The notes under the pieces: generated by a model
Database searches by the model: none
What the model was told of the DNA's origin: nothing
The model's input: only the letters and a program-made list of their open reading frames with translations
DNA from: DATHBP01 sp035296085
Lineage (GTDB): Bacteria; Actinomycetota; Actinomycetes; Propionibacteriales; Nocardioidaceae
DNA: 25,908 bases
Assembly (NCBI GenBank): GCA_035296085.1
Contig: DATHBP010000044.1
Location: 1 to 25,908 of the forward strand
Direction: 5' to 3'
Shown here: positions 15,728 through 24,083 of the stretch, one piece after another
Layout: the number at the start of each line of letters is the position of its first letter
Position numbering within the stretch: the stretch's first letter is position 1
Position numbers and translations under genes: made by a program

Positions 15728-16555
15728 TCAGCTCAACGTGTCGGGATCGTCTCCCACCCGGTGGCCGGCGTCGAGGTCGGCGATCCGTCCCTGGTCCTCG
15801 TCATCGAGAGTGAGGTCGAACAGGTCCAGGTTGCTCACCATCCGGTCGCGGTTGACCGACTTGGGGATGATGACGTTCCCCAGATCCAGATGCCATCGCA
15901 AGATCACCTGTGCCGGGGTCACATCGTGCTTTTTCGCAATGCTCCCGATGACCGGGTCGTCGAGGAAGTCTCCTCCGGTCGCAAGCGGGCTCCAGGCTTC
16001 GGTCACGATGCCGTGCTCGCGGTGGAATGCCCTCAGCTCGCCCTGCTGCAGCCAGGGGTGCAGCTCGATCTGGTTGATGGCGGGCACGGTCTCCGTCTCT
16101 TCGAACAGCCGCTCCAGGTGAGCCGGCTGGAAGTTGGACACGCCGATCGAGCGGACGCGCCCCTCGGCGTAGATCTCCTCGAACGCCTTCCAGGTGTCGA
16201 CGTAGAGGTTTCTGGACGGGGCTGGCCAGTGGATCAGGTAGAGGTCGAGGTACTCCAAGCCAAGTCGGTCCATGCTTGCGTCGAAGGCCTGGCGAGCCTG
16301 GTCAAAGCCCTGGTCGGCGTTCCAGCACTTGGTGGTCACGAAGAGATCCGAGCGGTCGATACCGGACTCGGAGATCGCCTCGCCCACGGCTGACTCGTTC
16401 TCGTAGACCTTCGCTGTGTCGAAGTGCCGGTAGCCGCACTCGAGTGCGGTATGGACGGCGGCCTTCGTTTCCTCCACCGGGATGAGGAATACGCCGAAGC
16501 CCACCTGAGGGATCTGGACACCGTTGTTGAAGGTCACCAAGGGGATTGTCGGCAT
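15728..16555 (-). CDS. Aldo/keto reductase
   Basis: A 275-residue (alpha/beta)8 NADPH-dependent reductase. The catalytic tetrad is visible: Asp46 and Tyr51 in HFDTAKVYENE, Lys76 in VTTKCWN, and His109 in LYLIHWP. The C-terminal IIPKSVNRDRMVSNLDLFD is the NADP-phosphate-binding segment. The sequence resembles actinobacterial 2,5-diketo-gluconate reductase-like enzymes, which reduce a broad range of aldehydes and ketones, so the natural substrate is not assignable. It is cytoplasmic. It is convergent with the HAD gene and may be co-transcribed with the upstream YjbQ gene (77-bp gap). Whether it belongs to the sugar locus is uncertain. Confidence 0.92.
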   Translation of the reverse strand: MPTIPLVTFNNGVQIPQVGFGVFLIPVEETKAAVHTALECGYRHFDTAKVYENESAVGEAISESGIDRSDLFVTTKCWNADQGFDQARQAFDASMDRLGLEYLDLYLIHWPAPSRNLYVDTWKAFEEIYAEGRVRSIGVSNFQPAHLERLFEETETVPAINQIELHPWLQQGELRAFHREHGIVTEAWSPLATGGDFLDDPVIGSIAKKHDVTPAQVILRWHLDLGNVIIPKSVNRDRMVSNLDLFDLTLDDEDQGRIADLDAGHRVGDDPDTLS

Positions 16556-16632
16556 GGCAGAAACGTAACACCGAGAATCTTCTCAGCTCGACCGAGTCAC
16601 GAGACGGCCCTACGAGACTGCTGGCCGCAACC

Positions 16633-17037
16633 CTAACCGCCGACGAAGGAGAACCGGACGTCTCGCTCGGAGTTGTCGACGTTGAGGTCGACAAGGCAGA
16701 TGCTCTGCCAGGTTCCAAGCGCAAGGAGTCCGTCCAGGACAGGAACCGTCGCGTACGGCGGGATCAACGCGGGCATGACGTGCGAGCGGCCATGACCAGG
16801 GCTGCCGTGGCGGTGCTGCCACCGGTCGTCGCTCGGCAGTAGCTCGCGCAAGGCTGCCAAGAGGTCTGCGTCGCTGCCAGCTCCCGTCTCTACGATCGCG
16901 AGGCCGGCTGTGGCATGCGGGACGAACACGTGCAGCAGACCGTCACCCAGACCCTCAGCGAAGCGCGAGCAGTCGTCGGTGATGTCCAAGACGACGTCTG
17001 CGTTACCTGTCCGGTACGTGTGCAGCTCGGTGAGCAT
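16633..17037 (-). CDS. YjbQ family (UPF0047) protein
   Basis: A 134-residue protein matching the whole length of the YjbQ family. Visible blocks are VFVPHATAGLAIVETGAGSD, HRHGSPGHGRSHVMPAL with its clustered histidines, and a C-terminal LGTWQSICLVDLNVDNSERDV. Family members form trimers and are annotated as secondary thiamine-phosphate synthase enzymes because some complement thiE mutants; the true role is unclear. ATG 17037 is preferred to the adjacent GTG 17040. It is transcribed toward the aldo/keto reductase gene. Confidence 0.9.
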   Translation of the reverse strand: MLTELHTYRTGNADVVLDITDDCSRFAEGLGDGLLHVFVPHATAGLAIVETGAGSDADLLAALRELLPSDDRWQHRHGSPGHGRSHVMPALIPPYATVPVLDGLLALGTWQSICLVDLNVDNSERDVRFSFVGG

Positions 17038-17075
17038 CACCCGATTCTGGCACTGGGAGGATTGATCCCGGAAAG

Positions 17076-17147
17076 ATGGAGATCAGCTACGACCCCGACG
17101 ACGACACGCTGGCTCACGAGACGTACACCGGGACTGTTACGCACTAG
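17076..17147 (+). pseudogene. 23-residue DUF2283-like fragment
   Basis: A short frame encoding MEISYDPDDDTL followed by 11 further residues. The opening resembles DUF2283 proteins, which begin with a similar YDPEAD motif and run 50-70 residues. Here a TAG ends it after 23 codons, so it looks like a truncated remnant. There is no good ribosome site. The resemblance rests on about ten residues and could be chance. Confidence 0.3.
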
Positions 17148-17263
17148 CCGTCATTTGCCCTGGCCGGCTGATCGGCAAGGCACAGAGGACGGCGGGTCAG
17201 CGCCGACGCTGCATGGAACCGCGCTGCTGGCGCCCTGGAGGGCACGGGCGGTGTAATGCGGTC

Positions 17264-19924
17264 ATGGCTCAGCTGCCATCCGGGACGGTGTCGTTGCTGT
17301 TCTCGGACATCGAGGGCTCCACCGCGTTGCTGTCGCGCCTGGGGGCTGCCTACACCGATGCGCTCGACGGTCAGCGGCAGGTGCTGCGCAAAGCCTGGGC
17401 TGGCCACGGCGGTATTGAGCTCGGTACCGAGGGCGACAGCTTCTTCGTCGTCTTCGACACTGCCGAGGGAGCGGTAGCCGCGGCGGTTCAAGCACAACGA
17501 GACCTCTCGGCATTCGACTGGCCAGGCGGCGAGCGGGTAAGGGTCCGGATGGGCATCCACACCGGCACCCCACAGATCCACGAGGACAGCTACGTGGGCA
17601 TGGATGTGCACCGAGCCGCTCGCATCGCCGCCGCGGCGCACGGCGGCCAGGTGGTGCTTTCGGAGCCTACGGCCAGGCTCATCGATGACTGCCTGCCCGA
17701 GCGGGTAGGTCTGCGCGACTTGGGCAGCCATCAGCTCAAGGACATTCCTCGCCCGGAGCGCCTGTTCCAGCTTGCCATCGACGGTCTGGGCGTCGACTTT
17801 CCGCCGTTGAAGACGCTGGGAGCGGCCTCCCGCCTGCCTCGCCCAGCAACACCGCTGGTCGGGCGGGATGGTGAGCTCGCGGAGCTGTCGGCGTTGCTGC
17901 GCTCGCCGCAGGTGCGGCTGGTGACCTTGACTGGTCCCGGCGGCACTGGCAAGACGCGCCTTGGCATCGCCTTGGCTCAGAGGCTGGTGGAGCGGTTCCC
18001 GGACGGGGTGTACTTCGTGCCCCTGGGATCAGTAACTACTTCAGATGTGATGTGGACCAGCATCGCCGAGGTGCTGGATATGCCGCCCGAAGCGCGCATG
18101 CCGCCGGAGTTCTTCGCCCTGGTGAGGCACCGTTCCAGTCTCGTGGTCCTGGACAACTTGGAGCAGATCGAGGCTGCCGACGGTGTGGTCGCCACGCTGA
18201 TGGACGAGGCACCGCAGATGGTGGTGATCGCCACCTCTCGCCGCCCGCTGCATGTGTCTGCCGAGCACGAGCATCCGGTTCCCCCGCTGAGGCTGCCTCC
18301 GCCCGACGGCACCGTCGCAGAAGCCGAGCTGTCCAGCGCGGTGCAGCTGTTCGTCCACCACGCACGAAAAGTGCGCGCCGGCTTTCAACTGACTGCCGGC
18401 AATGCAGCCGATGTCATTGAGGTCTGCCGTCAGCTGGACGGGCTGCCGCTGGCCATTGAGCTGGTCGCGGCACGAACCAAGCTGCTCAGCCCGGCAGCGT
18501 TACGGGCCCGGCTGGACAAGGCGCTCGACCTGGCCACCGCGAGCAGGCAGGTGCCGTCGCGGCAGAGGACCCTCCGGGACACCATCGCCTGGTCGCACGA
18601 CCTGCTCGATGCAACTCAGCAAGCGTTCTTTCGCCGCCTCGGCGTGTTCGCGGGAGGAGCTGACCTGGAGGCCATCGCTGCCCTCAACGCTGACCTCCTC
18701 GGCGACGCCGACCCCGTCGACTTCGTCGCGGACCTTGTTGACCAGAGCTTGGCCACGGTCGCCGAGGACCACCGAGGTGAACCACGGGTCGGGATGCTGC
18801 AGACCGTCCGAACCTATGCCCTGGACCAGCTTCGAGCCGCTGGAGACCTGGACTCGACTCGGCAGTCGCACGCCGAGTACTACTTGAGCGTCGCGGAACG
18901 GCTGCATCCGGAACTGGTTGGTCGAGCGGACCAGGTGCTGTCAGCCCGGGAACGGTTCGAAGCGGAACACGACAACCTGCGCGAGGCGTTGACATGGGCC
19001 CTGGCTGCCGACGGGGCCAACCGGCCCACCCCGGAACGGGTTACCCTGGGCCTGCGCCTGTGCACACAGATGGAACGCTTCTGGGCCGATAGCGGTTACT
19101 CCCGCGAAGGCGTGTCGTGGCTGCAGCGGGCGATCAGCCTGGCCCCCGCCGGCAACAGCCTCGACCTCGCGAGTGGCTTGCATGGCTTGGCTGCTCTGGC
19201 GACGGACCAGGGCGACCAGCGCCTAGCCCTCGACTCCATACGAAAGTCCGTTGCCATGCGCCAGCAACTTGGCGGTGACCCCGAGCTGGCGTCCGCGCTG
19301 AGATCGTTGGCCTGGGCGGAGATGGAGCACGGTGACCTGGACGCGTCACGCCGCAACCTGGACGAAGCTATCGCCGCGGCGAAGCAAGCGGACGACCAAC
19401 GCCAGGTGGCCATAGCGCTTTGCGTGCTTGCCGATGTGGAGGCTTACTCGCAGAACTTCAAGCGCGCCATCGAGCTATACGACGCCGCGCAGGAACTGTC
19501 CCAGCGTGTGCACGACGACTATGGCGCACTGACGACGCAGCACAACCGCGCTTGCACGCTACGGGAGATGGGACGACTCGCCGACGCCGAACGCGACTTC
19601 GCCGACTTGGTGACTCAGGCACTGCGTATCTACAACCCAGCGGGGCTGGTCACCGTCGCAGAGGACTACGCCGCAGTGCTCGCCGAGCTCGGCGAGCACC
19701 AGCAGGCGCTCCGACTGCTGGGGGCAGCCGAGGCCATGCGCGAGCGCAACTCCAATCCGCGTCCGCAGTCGCAGGAGGCCGAGATCGGCGAGCCGTTCGC
19801 CAAAGTCCGAGCGGCACTATCCGACGACGACTGGAACCACGAGTACCGAGCGGGATACACCCTGGCGATCGCAGATGCACTCACGGAGGCGCAGACGACC
19901 ACCCAGAGCCGCGGCGGTCGCTGA
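17264..19924 (+). CDS. Class III cyclase-domain / NB-ARC-type ATPase / TPR regulator protein
   Basis: An 886-residue multidomain protein. Residues 1-175 are a class III adenylate/guanylate cyclase homology domain: metal-site Asp15 in LLFSDIEGST, Asp58 in GTEGDSFFVVF, and a VGMDVHRAARI segment. Residue 116 is His where active cyclases have Asn, while Arg120 is kept; the usual purine-specifying Lys/Asp positions are also changed (about G54 and S109). Cyclase activity is therefore doubtful. Residues 215-470 are a STAND/NB-ARC ATPase with Walker A GPGGTGKT (224-231) and Walker B LVVLDN. Residues about 560-860 are helical TPR-like repeats. Unlike related mycobacterial proteins there is no C-terminal LuxR helix-turn-helix, so it is probably a signalling switch acting through partners. 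ATG 17264 begins just before the domain; its ribosome site is poor. Confidence 0.88.
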   Translation: MAQLPSGTVSLLFSDIEGSTALLSRLGAAYTDALDGQRQVLRKAWAGHGGIELGTEGDSFFVVFDTAEGAVAAAVQAQRDLSAFDWPGGERVRVRMGIHTGTPQIHEDSYVGMDVHRAARIAAAAHGGQVVLSEPTARLIDDCLPERVGLRDLGSHQLKDIPRPERLFQLAIDGLGVDFPPLKTLGAASRLPRPATPLVGRDGELAELSALLRSPQVRLVTLTGPGGTGKTRLGIALAQRLVERFPDGVYFVPLGSVTTSDVMWTSIAEVLDMPPEARMPPEFFALVRHRSSLVVLDNLEQIEAADGVVATLMDEAPQMVVIATSRRPLHVSAEHEHPVPPLRLPPPDGTVAEAELSSAVQLFVHHARKVRAGFQLTAGNAADVIEVCRQLDGLPLAIELVAARTKLLSPAALRARLDKALDLATASRQVPSRQRTLRDTIAWSHDLLDATQQAFFRRLGVFAGGADLEAIAALNADLLGDADPVDFVADLVDQSLATVAEDHRGEPRVGMLQTVRTYALDQLRAAGDLDSTRQSHAEYYLSVAERLHPELVGRADQVLSARERFEAEHDNLREALTWALAADGANRPTPERVTLGLRLCTQMERFWADSGYSREGVSWLQRAISLAPAGNSLDLASGLHGLAALATDQGDQRLALDSIRKSVAMRQQLGGDPELASALRSLAWAEMEHGDLDASRRNLDEAIAAAKQADDQRQVAIALCVLADVEAYSQNFKRAIELYDAAQELSQRVHDDYGALTTQHNRACTLREMGRLADAERDFADLVTQALRIYNPAGLVTVAEDYAAVLAELGEHQQALRLLGAAEAMRERNSNPRPQSQEAEIGEPFAKVRAALSDDDWNHEYRAGYTLAIADALTEAQTTTQSRGGR

Positions 19925-19935
19925 ACGGTCCGCTC

Positions 19936-19952
19936 GCCCCGGAATCTGGGGC
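19936..19952 (+). terminator. Possible terminator after the cyclase/ATPase gene
   Basis: A GCCCC/GGGGC stem with a 7-nt loop lies 11 nt past the stop codon and is followed by CGTTT. It sits in the 44-bp gap between convergent genes, so it may serve both. Confidence 0.5.
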
Positions 19953-19968
19953 CGTTTGAACCTCTCGA

Positions 19969-21387
19969 TCAGCGAAGCTGCGTCGGGTCGAGCTCGGCAG
20001 GTTGGCCGGTACCGAGCCTGCGGTTCAGGAAGCGCGTGAGCGCCCACAAGATGACGCCTACGACGAGCAGAATGCCAGCCACCGTGTACTGCTCGGTGTC
20101 GCGTCCAGACAGCGGCGTGACGAGGTACGCACAGGCCAGCGCGCCGATGATGGGGAGGAAGGTCGGTGCCCGGAAGTGGTCGTGCTGGACGTCGTCTCGC
20201 CGCAGCACGAGACACGCGATATTGACGACAGTGAAGACGGCCAGCAAGAGCAGCGCCGTGGTCCCGCCCAGGATCGACACCGCGTCGTCGCTGGCATTGC
20301 TGACGTAGGTGATGAGGCAGACGGCCAGGGCGGTCGTGAAGAGGATCGACACCCACGGGGTGCGGCGCTCTGGATGCACCTTGCCGAGCTGAGGCGGGAG
20401 CACGTGCTGCTTGGCCATCCCATACAGCAAACGGCTTGCCATCAGCATGTTGATCAGGGCCGAGTTGGCCACCGCGATCATCGAGATGAACGGGAAGATC
20501 TCGTCCATCGGCAGTCCGGGGGCACCCTCGCGGACGACTTCGAGAAGCGGGGTGTCGCTTGCGGCCAATTTGCCGACCGGCACGATCGCTACCGCCGAGA
20601 TCGAGATCAAGATGTAGATGATCCCGGTGATCGACAGACCGGTGAGCATGACCCGCGGGAAGATTCGCGAGGGGTCCTTGGTCTCCTCCGCCATGTTGAC
20701 GGAGTCCTCGAAGCCCACCATCGCGAAGAACGCCAACGAGGTAGCGGTGGTGACCGCCAAGAAGATGCTCTTGTCCTCAGGAGTGTCGAACGCCGTGACA
20801 GCACCCCAGTCAGCGTCGCCGCCGACGACCACCCACAGCCCGACCAGGATGACGATCAGCAGACCGGTCAGCTCAATACAGGTCAGGACGACGTTGGCCT
20901 TCACGCTCTCGGCCACGCCGCGGTAGTTGATCGCTGCAACCAAAGCCATGAACGCCAGCGCGATCACGAGGATCAGCGTGGTGTTCTCCTCGTCCAGTTT
21001 GAACCCTGAGACAAGGTTTGCCGCGAACGCGCGTGACGCAGTGGACGCGGAGGTGATGCCCGAGCTCATAACCGTGAACGTGACCAGGAACGTGATGAAG
21101 TGAATCCCGAACGCCTTGTGCGTGTAGAGCGCCGCACCGGCCGCCTGGGGGTACTTGGTCACCAGTTCCAGATAGGAGCAGGCGGTTATCAGCGCGACGA
21201 TGAAGGCGACGGCGAACGGAGCCCACGCCGCCCCGCCGACCTCGGCCGCGACGTCGCCGGTGAGCGCGTAGACGCCGGTGCCGAGGATGTCACCGATGAT
21301 GAAGAGCAACAGCAGCTTGGTGCCCATCACCCGCCGAAGAGAAGGCTCCTCGTGGGCGGGGCGTTCTTGGCTGATCGCAGAGCTCAT
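19969..21387 (-). CDS. APC-family amino acid permease
   Basis: A 472-residue polytopic membrane protein with about 12 hydrophobic segments. The first segment contains GDILGTGVYALTG (32-44), the unwound substrate-binding motif of APC transporters. Segment 6 holds FFAMVGFEDSVNMAEETKDP, another family signature. A MASRLLYGMAKQHVLP stretch follows segment 8. It should import amino acids or amines with a cation; the specific substrate is not visible. ATG 21387 is chosen because GAGAGGTG precedes it and the N-terminal tail then leads straight into the first segment; an upstream in-frame start at 21411 is less likely. It is divergent from the nickel permease gene with 163 bp between. Confidence 0.92.
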   Translation of the reverse strand: MSSAISQERPAHEEPSLRRVMGTKLLLLFIIGDILGTGVYALTGDVAAEVGGAAWAPFAVAFIVALITACSYLELVTKYPQAAGAALYTHKAFGIHFITFLVTFTVMSSGITSASTASRAFAANLVSGFKLDEENTTLILVIALAFMALVAAINYRGVAESVKANVVLTCIELTGLLIVILVGLWVVVGGDADWGAVTAFDTPEDKSIFLAVTTATSLAFFAMVGFEDSVNMAEETKDPSRIFPRVMLTGLSITGIIYILISISAVAIVPVGKLAASDTPLLEVVREGAPGLPMDEIFPFISMIAVANSALINMLMASRLLYGMAKQHVLPPQLGKVHPERRTPWVSILFTTALAVCLITYVSNASDDAVSILGGTTALLLLAVFTVVNIACLVLRRDDVQHDHFRAPTFLPIIGALACAYLVTPLSGRDTEQYTVAGILLVVGVILWALTRFLNRRLGTGQPAELDPTQLR

Positions 21388-21489
21388 GGCGGCACCTCTC
21401 GCAGCACACACGTAGGCAGGCGTTCAGCCTTGACGACGCGGCGGGTGGAATGCAAGACCCCGCGCGGAGGAGTTGCGTTACGCTGCTTG

Positions 21490-21506
21490 TTGCACATAGT
21501 TTGCAA
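21490..21506 (+). promoter_or_regulatory. Nur box (nickel-responsive Fur-family operator) upstream of the nickel permease gene
   Basis: TTGCAC-ATAGT-TTGCAA matches the Streptomyces Nur operator TTGCAA-N5-TTGCAA at 11 of 12 defined positions. It lies 45-61 bp upstream of the NiCoT start. A -35-like TTGCGT (21473-21478) with an 18-nt spacer would put a -10-like TAGTTT (21497-21502) inside the box, so bound Nur would block the promoter. In Streptomyces, nickel-bound Nur represses nickel uptake genes, which fits this gene. Confidence 0.75.
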
Positions 21507-21550
21507 TAAGCCACGCTGGTTGTCTGGCTGTCGCGGGGGGGTGTGTGTCC

Positions 21551-22678
21551 ATGGCGTCCGCGACGGCAGTGCGCACGGCGCCGTCACCGCTGGACCGCGT
21601 CCGGGCCAGGCTCTCGCCACGAGAGTGGGCGTCGATCGCCGGCATGGCCGCGTTCGTCCTCGCCTTGCACGTCGTGGGCTGGGGAGTGCTCGCCGGCGCT
21701 GTCGCCCCCCACCATTACGACCTCGGCGAGGCCGGTGTCTTCGGCCTAGGGCTGGGCCTCACCGCATACACCCTCGGCATGCGGCACGCCTTCGACGCCG
21801 ACCACATCGCGGCCATCGACAACACGACCCGCAAGCTGATGGCCGAAGGCCAACGACCGGTGTCGGTCGGCTTCTGGTTCTCGTTGGGTCACTCCTCCAT
21901 CGTCTTCGGGCTAGCGCTACTGCTGTCGCTCGGCGTGAAAGCGCTGGCCGGGCCGGTCGGCAACGAAGCGTCGGCGCTGCAACAGACCACCGGCCTCATC
22001 GGTCTCACCGTGTCCGGGGTCTTCCTCTACATCATCGGAATACTCAACCTCGTCGTCCTGCTCGGCATCCTCAAGGTCTTCCGCAATATGCGTCGGGGCG
22101 CGTACGACGAGGCGGCGCTCGAGGACCAGCTCAACAACCGAGGCCTGATGAACCGGATCCTGGGCGGGGCCACGAAGGCGGTACGCAAGCCGTGGCACAT
22201 GTACCCCTTGGGGCTGTTGTTCGGGCTCGGCTTCGACACGGCGACGGAGGTCGGCTTACTCGTCCTCGCGGGTGGCGCGGCGGCGTTCGACCTGCCGTGG
22301 TACGCGATCATGGTCCTCCCGATCCTCTTCGCCGCCGGGATGACCCTGCTGGACAGCGTTGATGGCTGCTTCATGAACTTCGCGTACGGCTGGGCGTTTT
22401 CGAAGCCCGTGCGCAAGGTCTACTACAACATCACGATCACCGGGCTGTCCGTCGCCGTTGCGCTGATCATCGGGACGATCGAGCTGCTGTCGATCGCCAC
22501 GGAGAAGCTGGACGTGAGCTCCGGGCCGCTCGCGGCGATCGCTGGCCTGGATCTCAACTACGTCGGGTACGGCATCGTGGCGCTGTTCGTACTCACCTGG
22601 GTGGTTGCCATGGCGGTGTGGCGTTTCGCGCGCATCGAGCAGAAGTGGTCGGCCCACCTCGAGTCGAGCGGCGACTAG
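21551..22678 (+). CDS. NiCoT family nickel/cobalt permease (HoxN/NixA type)
   Basis: A 375-residue inner-membrane high-affinity Ni2+/Co2+ importer. The family signature RHAFDADHIAAIDNT (78-92) is complete and is followed by the other NiCoT blocks: GFWFSLGHSSIVF, LLFGLGFDTATEV, and AAGMTLLDSVDGCFMNFAYGW. About eight membrane segments are evident. ATG 21551 is preferred to GTG 21545 because a G7 run (21535-21541) sits about 9 nt upstream as ribosome site. The Nur box upstream argues that nickel is the physiological metal. No nickel enzyme gene (urease, hydrogenase, Ni-SOD) is in the window. The family cannot be resolved to Ni or Co by sequence alone. Confidence 0.95.
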   Translation: MASATAVRTAPSPLDRVRARLSPREWASIAGMAAFVLALHVVGWGVLAGAVAPHHYDLGEAGVFGLGLGLTAYTLGMRHAFDADHIAAIDNTTRKLMAEGQRPVSVGFWFSLGHSSIVFGLALLLSLGVKALAGPVGNEASALQQTTGLIGLTVSGVFLYIIGILNLVVLLGILKVFRNMRRGAYDEAALEDQLNNRGLMNRILGGATKAVRKPWHMYPLGLLFGLGFDTATEVGLLVLAGGAAAFDLPWYAIMVLPILFAAGMTLLDSVDGCFMNFAYGWAFSKPVRKVYYNITITGLSVAVALIIGTIELLSIATEKLDVSSGPLAAIAGLDLNYVGYGIVALFVLTWVVAMAVWRFARIEQKWSAHLESSGD

Positions 22679-22730
22679 GGTCACAGGAGCCGGGCAGACC
22701 TGATTTGGCGAAAACAGTGGCATCGCGGCT

Positions 22731-22758
22731 CGGTTGCGAGGATGCTCCTTAGCAACCG
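22731..22758 (+). terminator. Hairpin downstream of the nickel permease gene
   Basis: CGGTTGC and GCAACCG form a 7-bp outer stem. Inside, AGGA/TCCT forms a 4-bp stem with a TGC triloop; a 1-by-2 internal loop separates them. It begins about 52 nt after the permease stop and is probably a factor-independent terminator, though no U-run follows. An RNA control element is the alternative. Confidence 0.5.
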
Positions 22759-22815
22759 TGCGGGCCGGTCCTCGGCGACGTGCGTCCACAACCAGTCGAC
22801 GTGAAGGGGTGCGCC

Positions 22816-22953
22816 ATGGCAAGCAAGAACAAGGGCGGACGCGAGGTGCGCAAGGCCAAGAAGGACAAGAAGGTCAAGGGTGTGACCCCGAGCAGCAGTG
22901 CCATCCCGCCAAGCACCAGCAGCACGAAGAACCAGCCGTCGAAGACCGGCTGA
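22816..22953 (+). CDS. Small lysine-rich hypothetical protein (45 residues)
   Basis: An ATG at 22816, with GAAGGGG about 8 nt upstream, opens 45 codons ending in TGA at 22951-22953. The first half is strongly basic (KNKGGREVRKAKKDKKVKG); the second half is a Ser/Thr/Pro/Asn-rich, likely disordered tail ending NQPSKTG. Short Lys-rich proteins of this style are common, uncharacterised actinobacterial proteins, and binding to nucleic acid or ribosomes is a guess from charge alone. There are no membrane segments. It stands alone between the nickel permease and the S66 peptidase genes. Confidence 0.7.
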   Translation: MASKNKGGREVRKAKKDKKVKGVTPSSSAIPPSTSSTKNQPSKTG

Positions 22954-23028
22954 CCCGCTCGTCCGAGGGGCTACCAGGACGGGCGCGCGTGCGTGGGGTA
23001 CACGCGCCGGCTCGGTAGCCTCGCCACG

Positions 23029-24072
23029 ATGAGTACCCCACCTGTGCGCCCGCCTCGGCTGCGCGCAGGCGACCGGGTGGCGGCAGTCACGTTGTCCTGG
23101 GGAGGTCCCGGCCGTTTCCCCGCGCGTTACGCAGCCGGCAAGCAGCAGCTGGAGAAGGCGTTCGGCGTCGAGGTGGTCGAGATGGCGCACACGCTCGCCG
23201 AGCCGGCCGCCGTGGCAAAGGACCCGCAAGGTCGAGCCGAGGACTTGATGACGGCGTTCACGGACCCATCGGTCGCAGGCATCGTGTCCACGATTGGTGG
23301 CGACGACTCCATCCGGCTGCTCCCCTATCTGGACCTCGATGTGATCGCCGCGAACCCCAAGGTCTTCCTCGGCTTCTCCGACACCACCATCACGCACATG
23401 GCCTGTCACGCCGCCGGCGTCGTCAGCTACTACGGGCCTTCGATCCTGGCCGGCTTCGGCGAGAACACCGGCATCCCGCCGTACGCGGAGCGTGGCGTGC
23501 GCTCGACGTTGTTCGACCCCGAGCCGTCGCTGCGTTGGCCAGAGAACACTGAGGGCTGGATGGTCGAGGAGCTCGACTGGGCAGACCCGGCCAACCAGTC
23601 CATAGCTCGGCAGCGCAACCCGTCCACGGGGTGGCGCTGGCTGAACGGGAGCGGCGTGGTGGAGGGTCCGCTCGTCGTGGGCTGTCTGGAGGTGCTCGAC
23701 TGGCTGCGGGGAACGCGCTGGTGGCCGGAGCTGGACGGACGGGTGCTGGCGGTCGAGACGTCAGAGGAGGCGCCGCCGCCCGAGGCGCTGACCTACTTCC
23801 TGCGGACGCTCGCGGCCACCGGAGCTCTGCAACGCCTGGCCGGGCTGCTGGTCGGTCGTCCCGGTGGCGCACAGCTCCCCCTCGCCGATCACCGGCGCTA
23901 CGACGAGGCTGTGCTGGCCGTCGTGCGTGACGAGCAACGCCTGGACCTGCCGGTCGTCGCCGGCATGGACTTCGGCCACACCGACCCGGTCTGGACGTTG
24001 CCGATCGGCCTGCCGGTCCGTGTCGACGTCGACGGGCGGTCGGTCAGCTTCCCCGTGCCCGCGACGGCGTAG
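23029..24072 (+). CDS. S66 family serine peptidase (LD-carboxypeptidase / MccF-like)
   Basis: A 347-residue S66 peptidase. The catalytic Ser-Glu-His triad is visible: Ser117 in FLGFSDTTITHM, Glu243 in VLAVETSEEAPP, and His317 in MDFGHTDPVWTLPIG. SWGGPGRFPARY near the N-terminus and IGGDDSIRLLPYLD add further family blocks. There is no signal peptide, so it acts in the cytoplasm. Family functions are murein tetrapeptide LD-carboxypeptidase in peptidoglycan recycling and MccF-type self-immunity that cleaves microcin C-like toxins; the sequence resembles the MccF-like branch more. ATG 23029 is used because upstream in-frame residues look non-conserved. The next gene starts 11 bp after its stop. 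Confidence 0.92.
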   Translation: MSTPPVRPPRLRAGDRVAAVTLSWGGPGRFPARYAAGKQQLEKAFGVEVVEMAHTLAEPAAVAKDPQGRAEDLMTAFTDPSVAGIVSTIGGDDSIRLLPYLDLDVIAANPKVFLGFSDTTITHMACHAAGVVSYYGPSILAGFGENTGIPPYAERGVRSTLFDPEPSLRWPENTEGWMVEELDWADPANQSIARQRNPSTGWRWLNGSGVVEGPLVVGCLEVLDWLRGTRWWPELDGRVLAVETSEEAPPPEALTYFLRTLAATGALQRLAGLLVGRPGGAQLPLADHRRYDEAVLAVVRDEQRLDLPVVAGMDFGHTDPVWTLPIGLPVRVDVDGRSVSFPVPATA

Positions 24073-24083
24073 CCGAGCAGCAA

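Noticed and set aside
21388..21550. Cobalamin riboswitch upstream of the NiCoT gene
   Set aside because: A GCCACGCTGG stretch faintly recalls a B12 box, but the gap is only 163 bp and no other conserved riboswitch block is seen; the Nur box explains the region better.
21100..22362. Plus-strand open frame of 420 codons spanning the permease start, the intergenic gap and the NiCoT gene
   Set aside because: It crosses two well-supported genes in a wrong frame and encodes Arg-rich sequence without family motifs.
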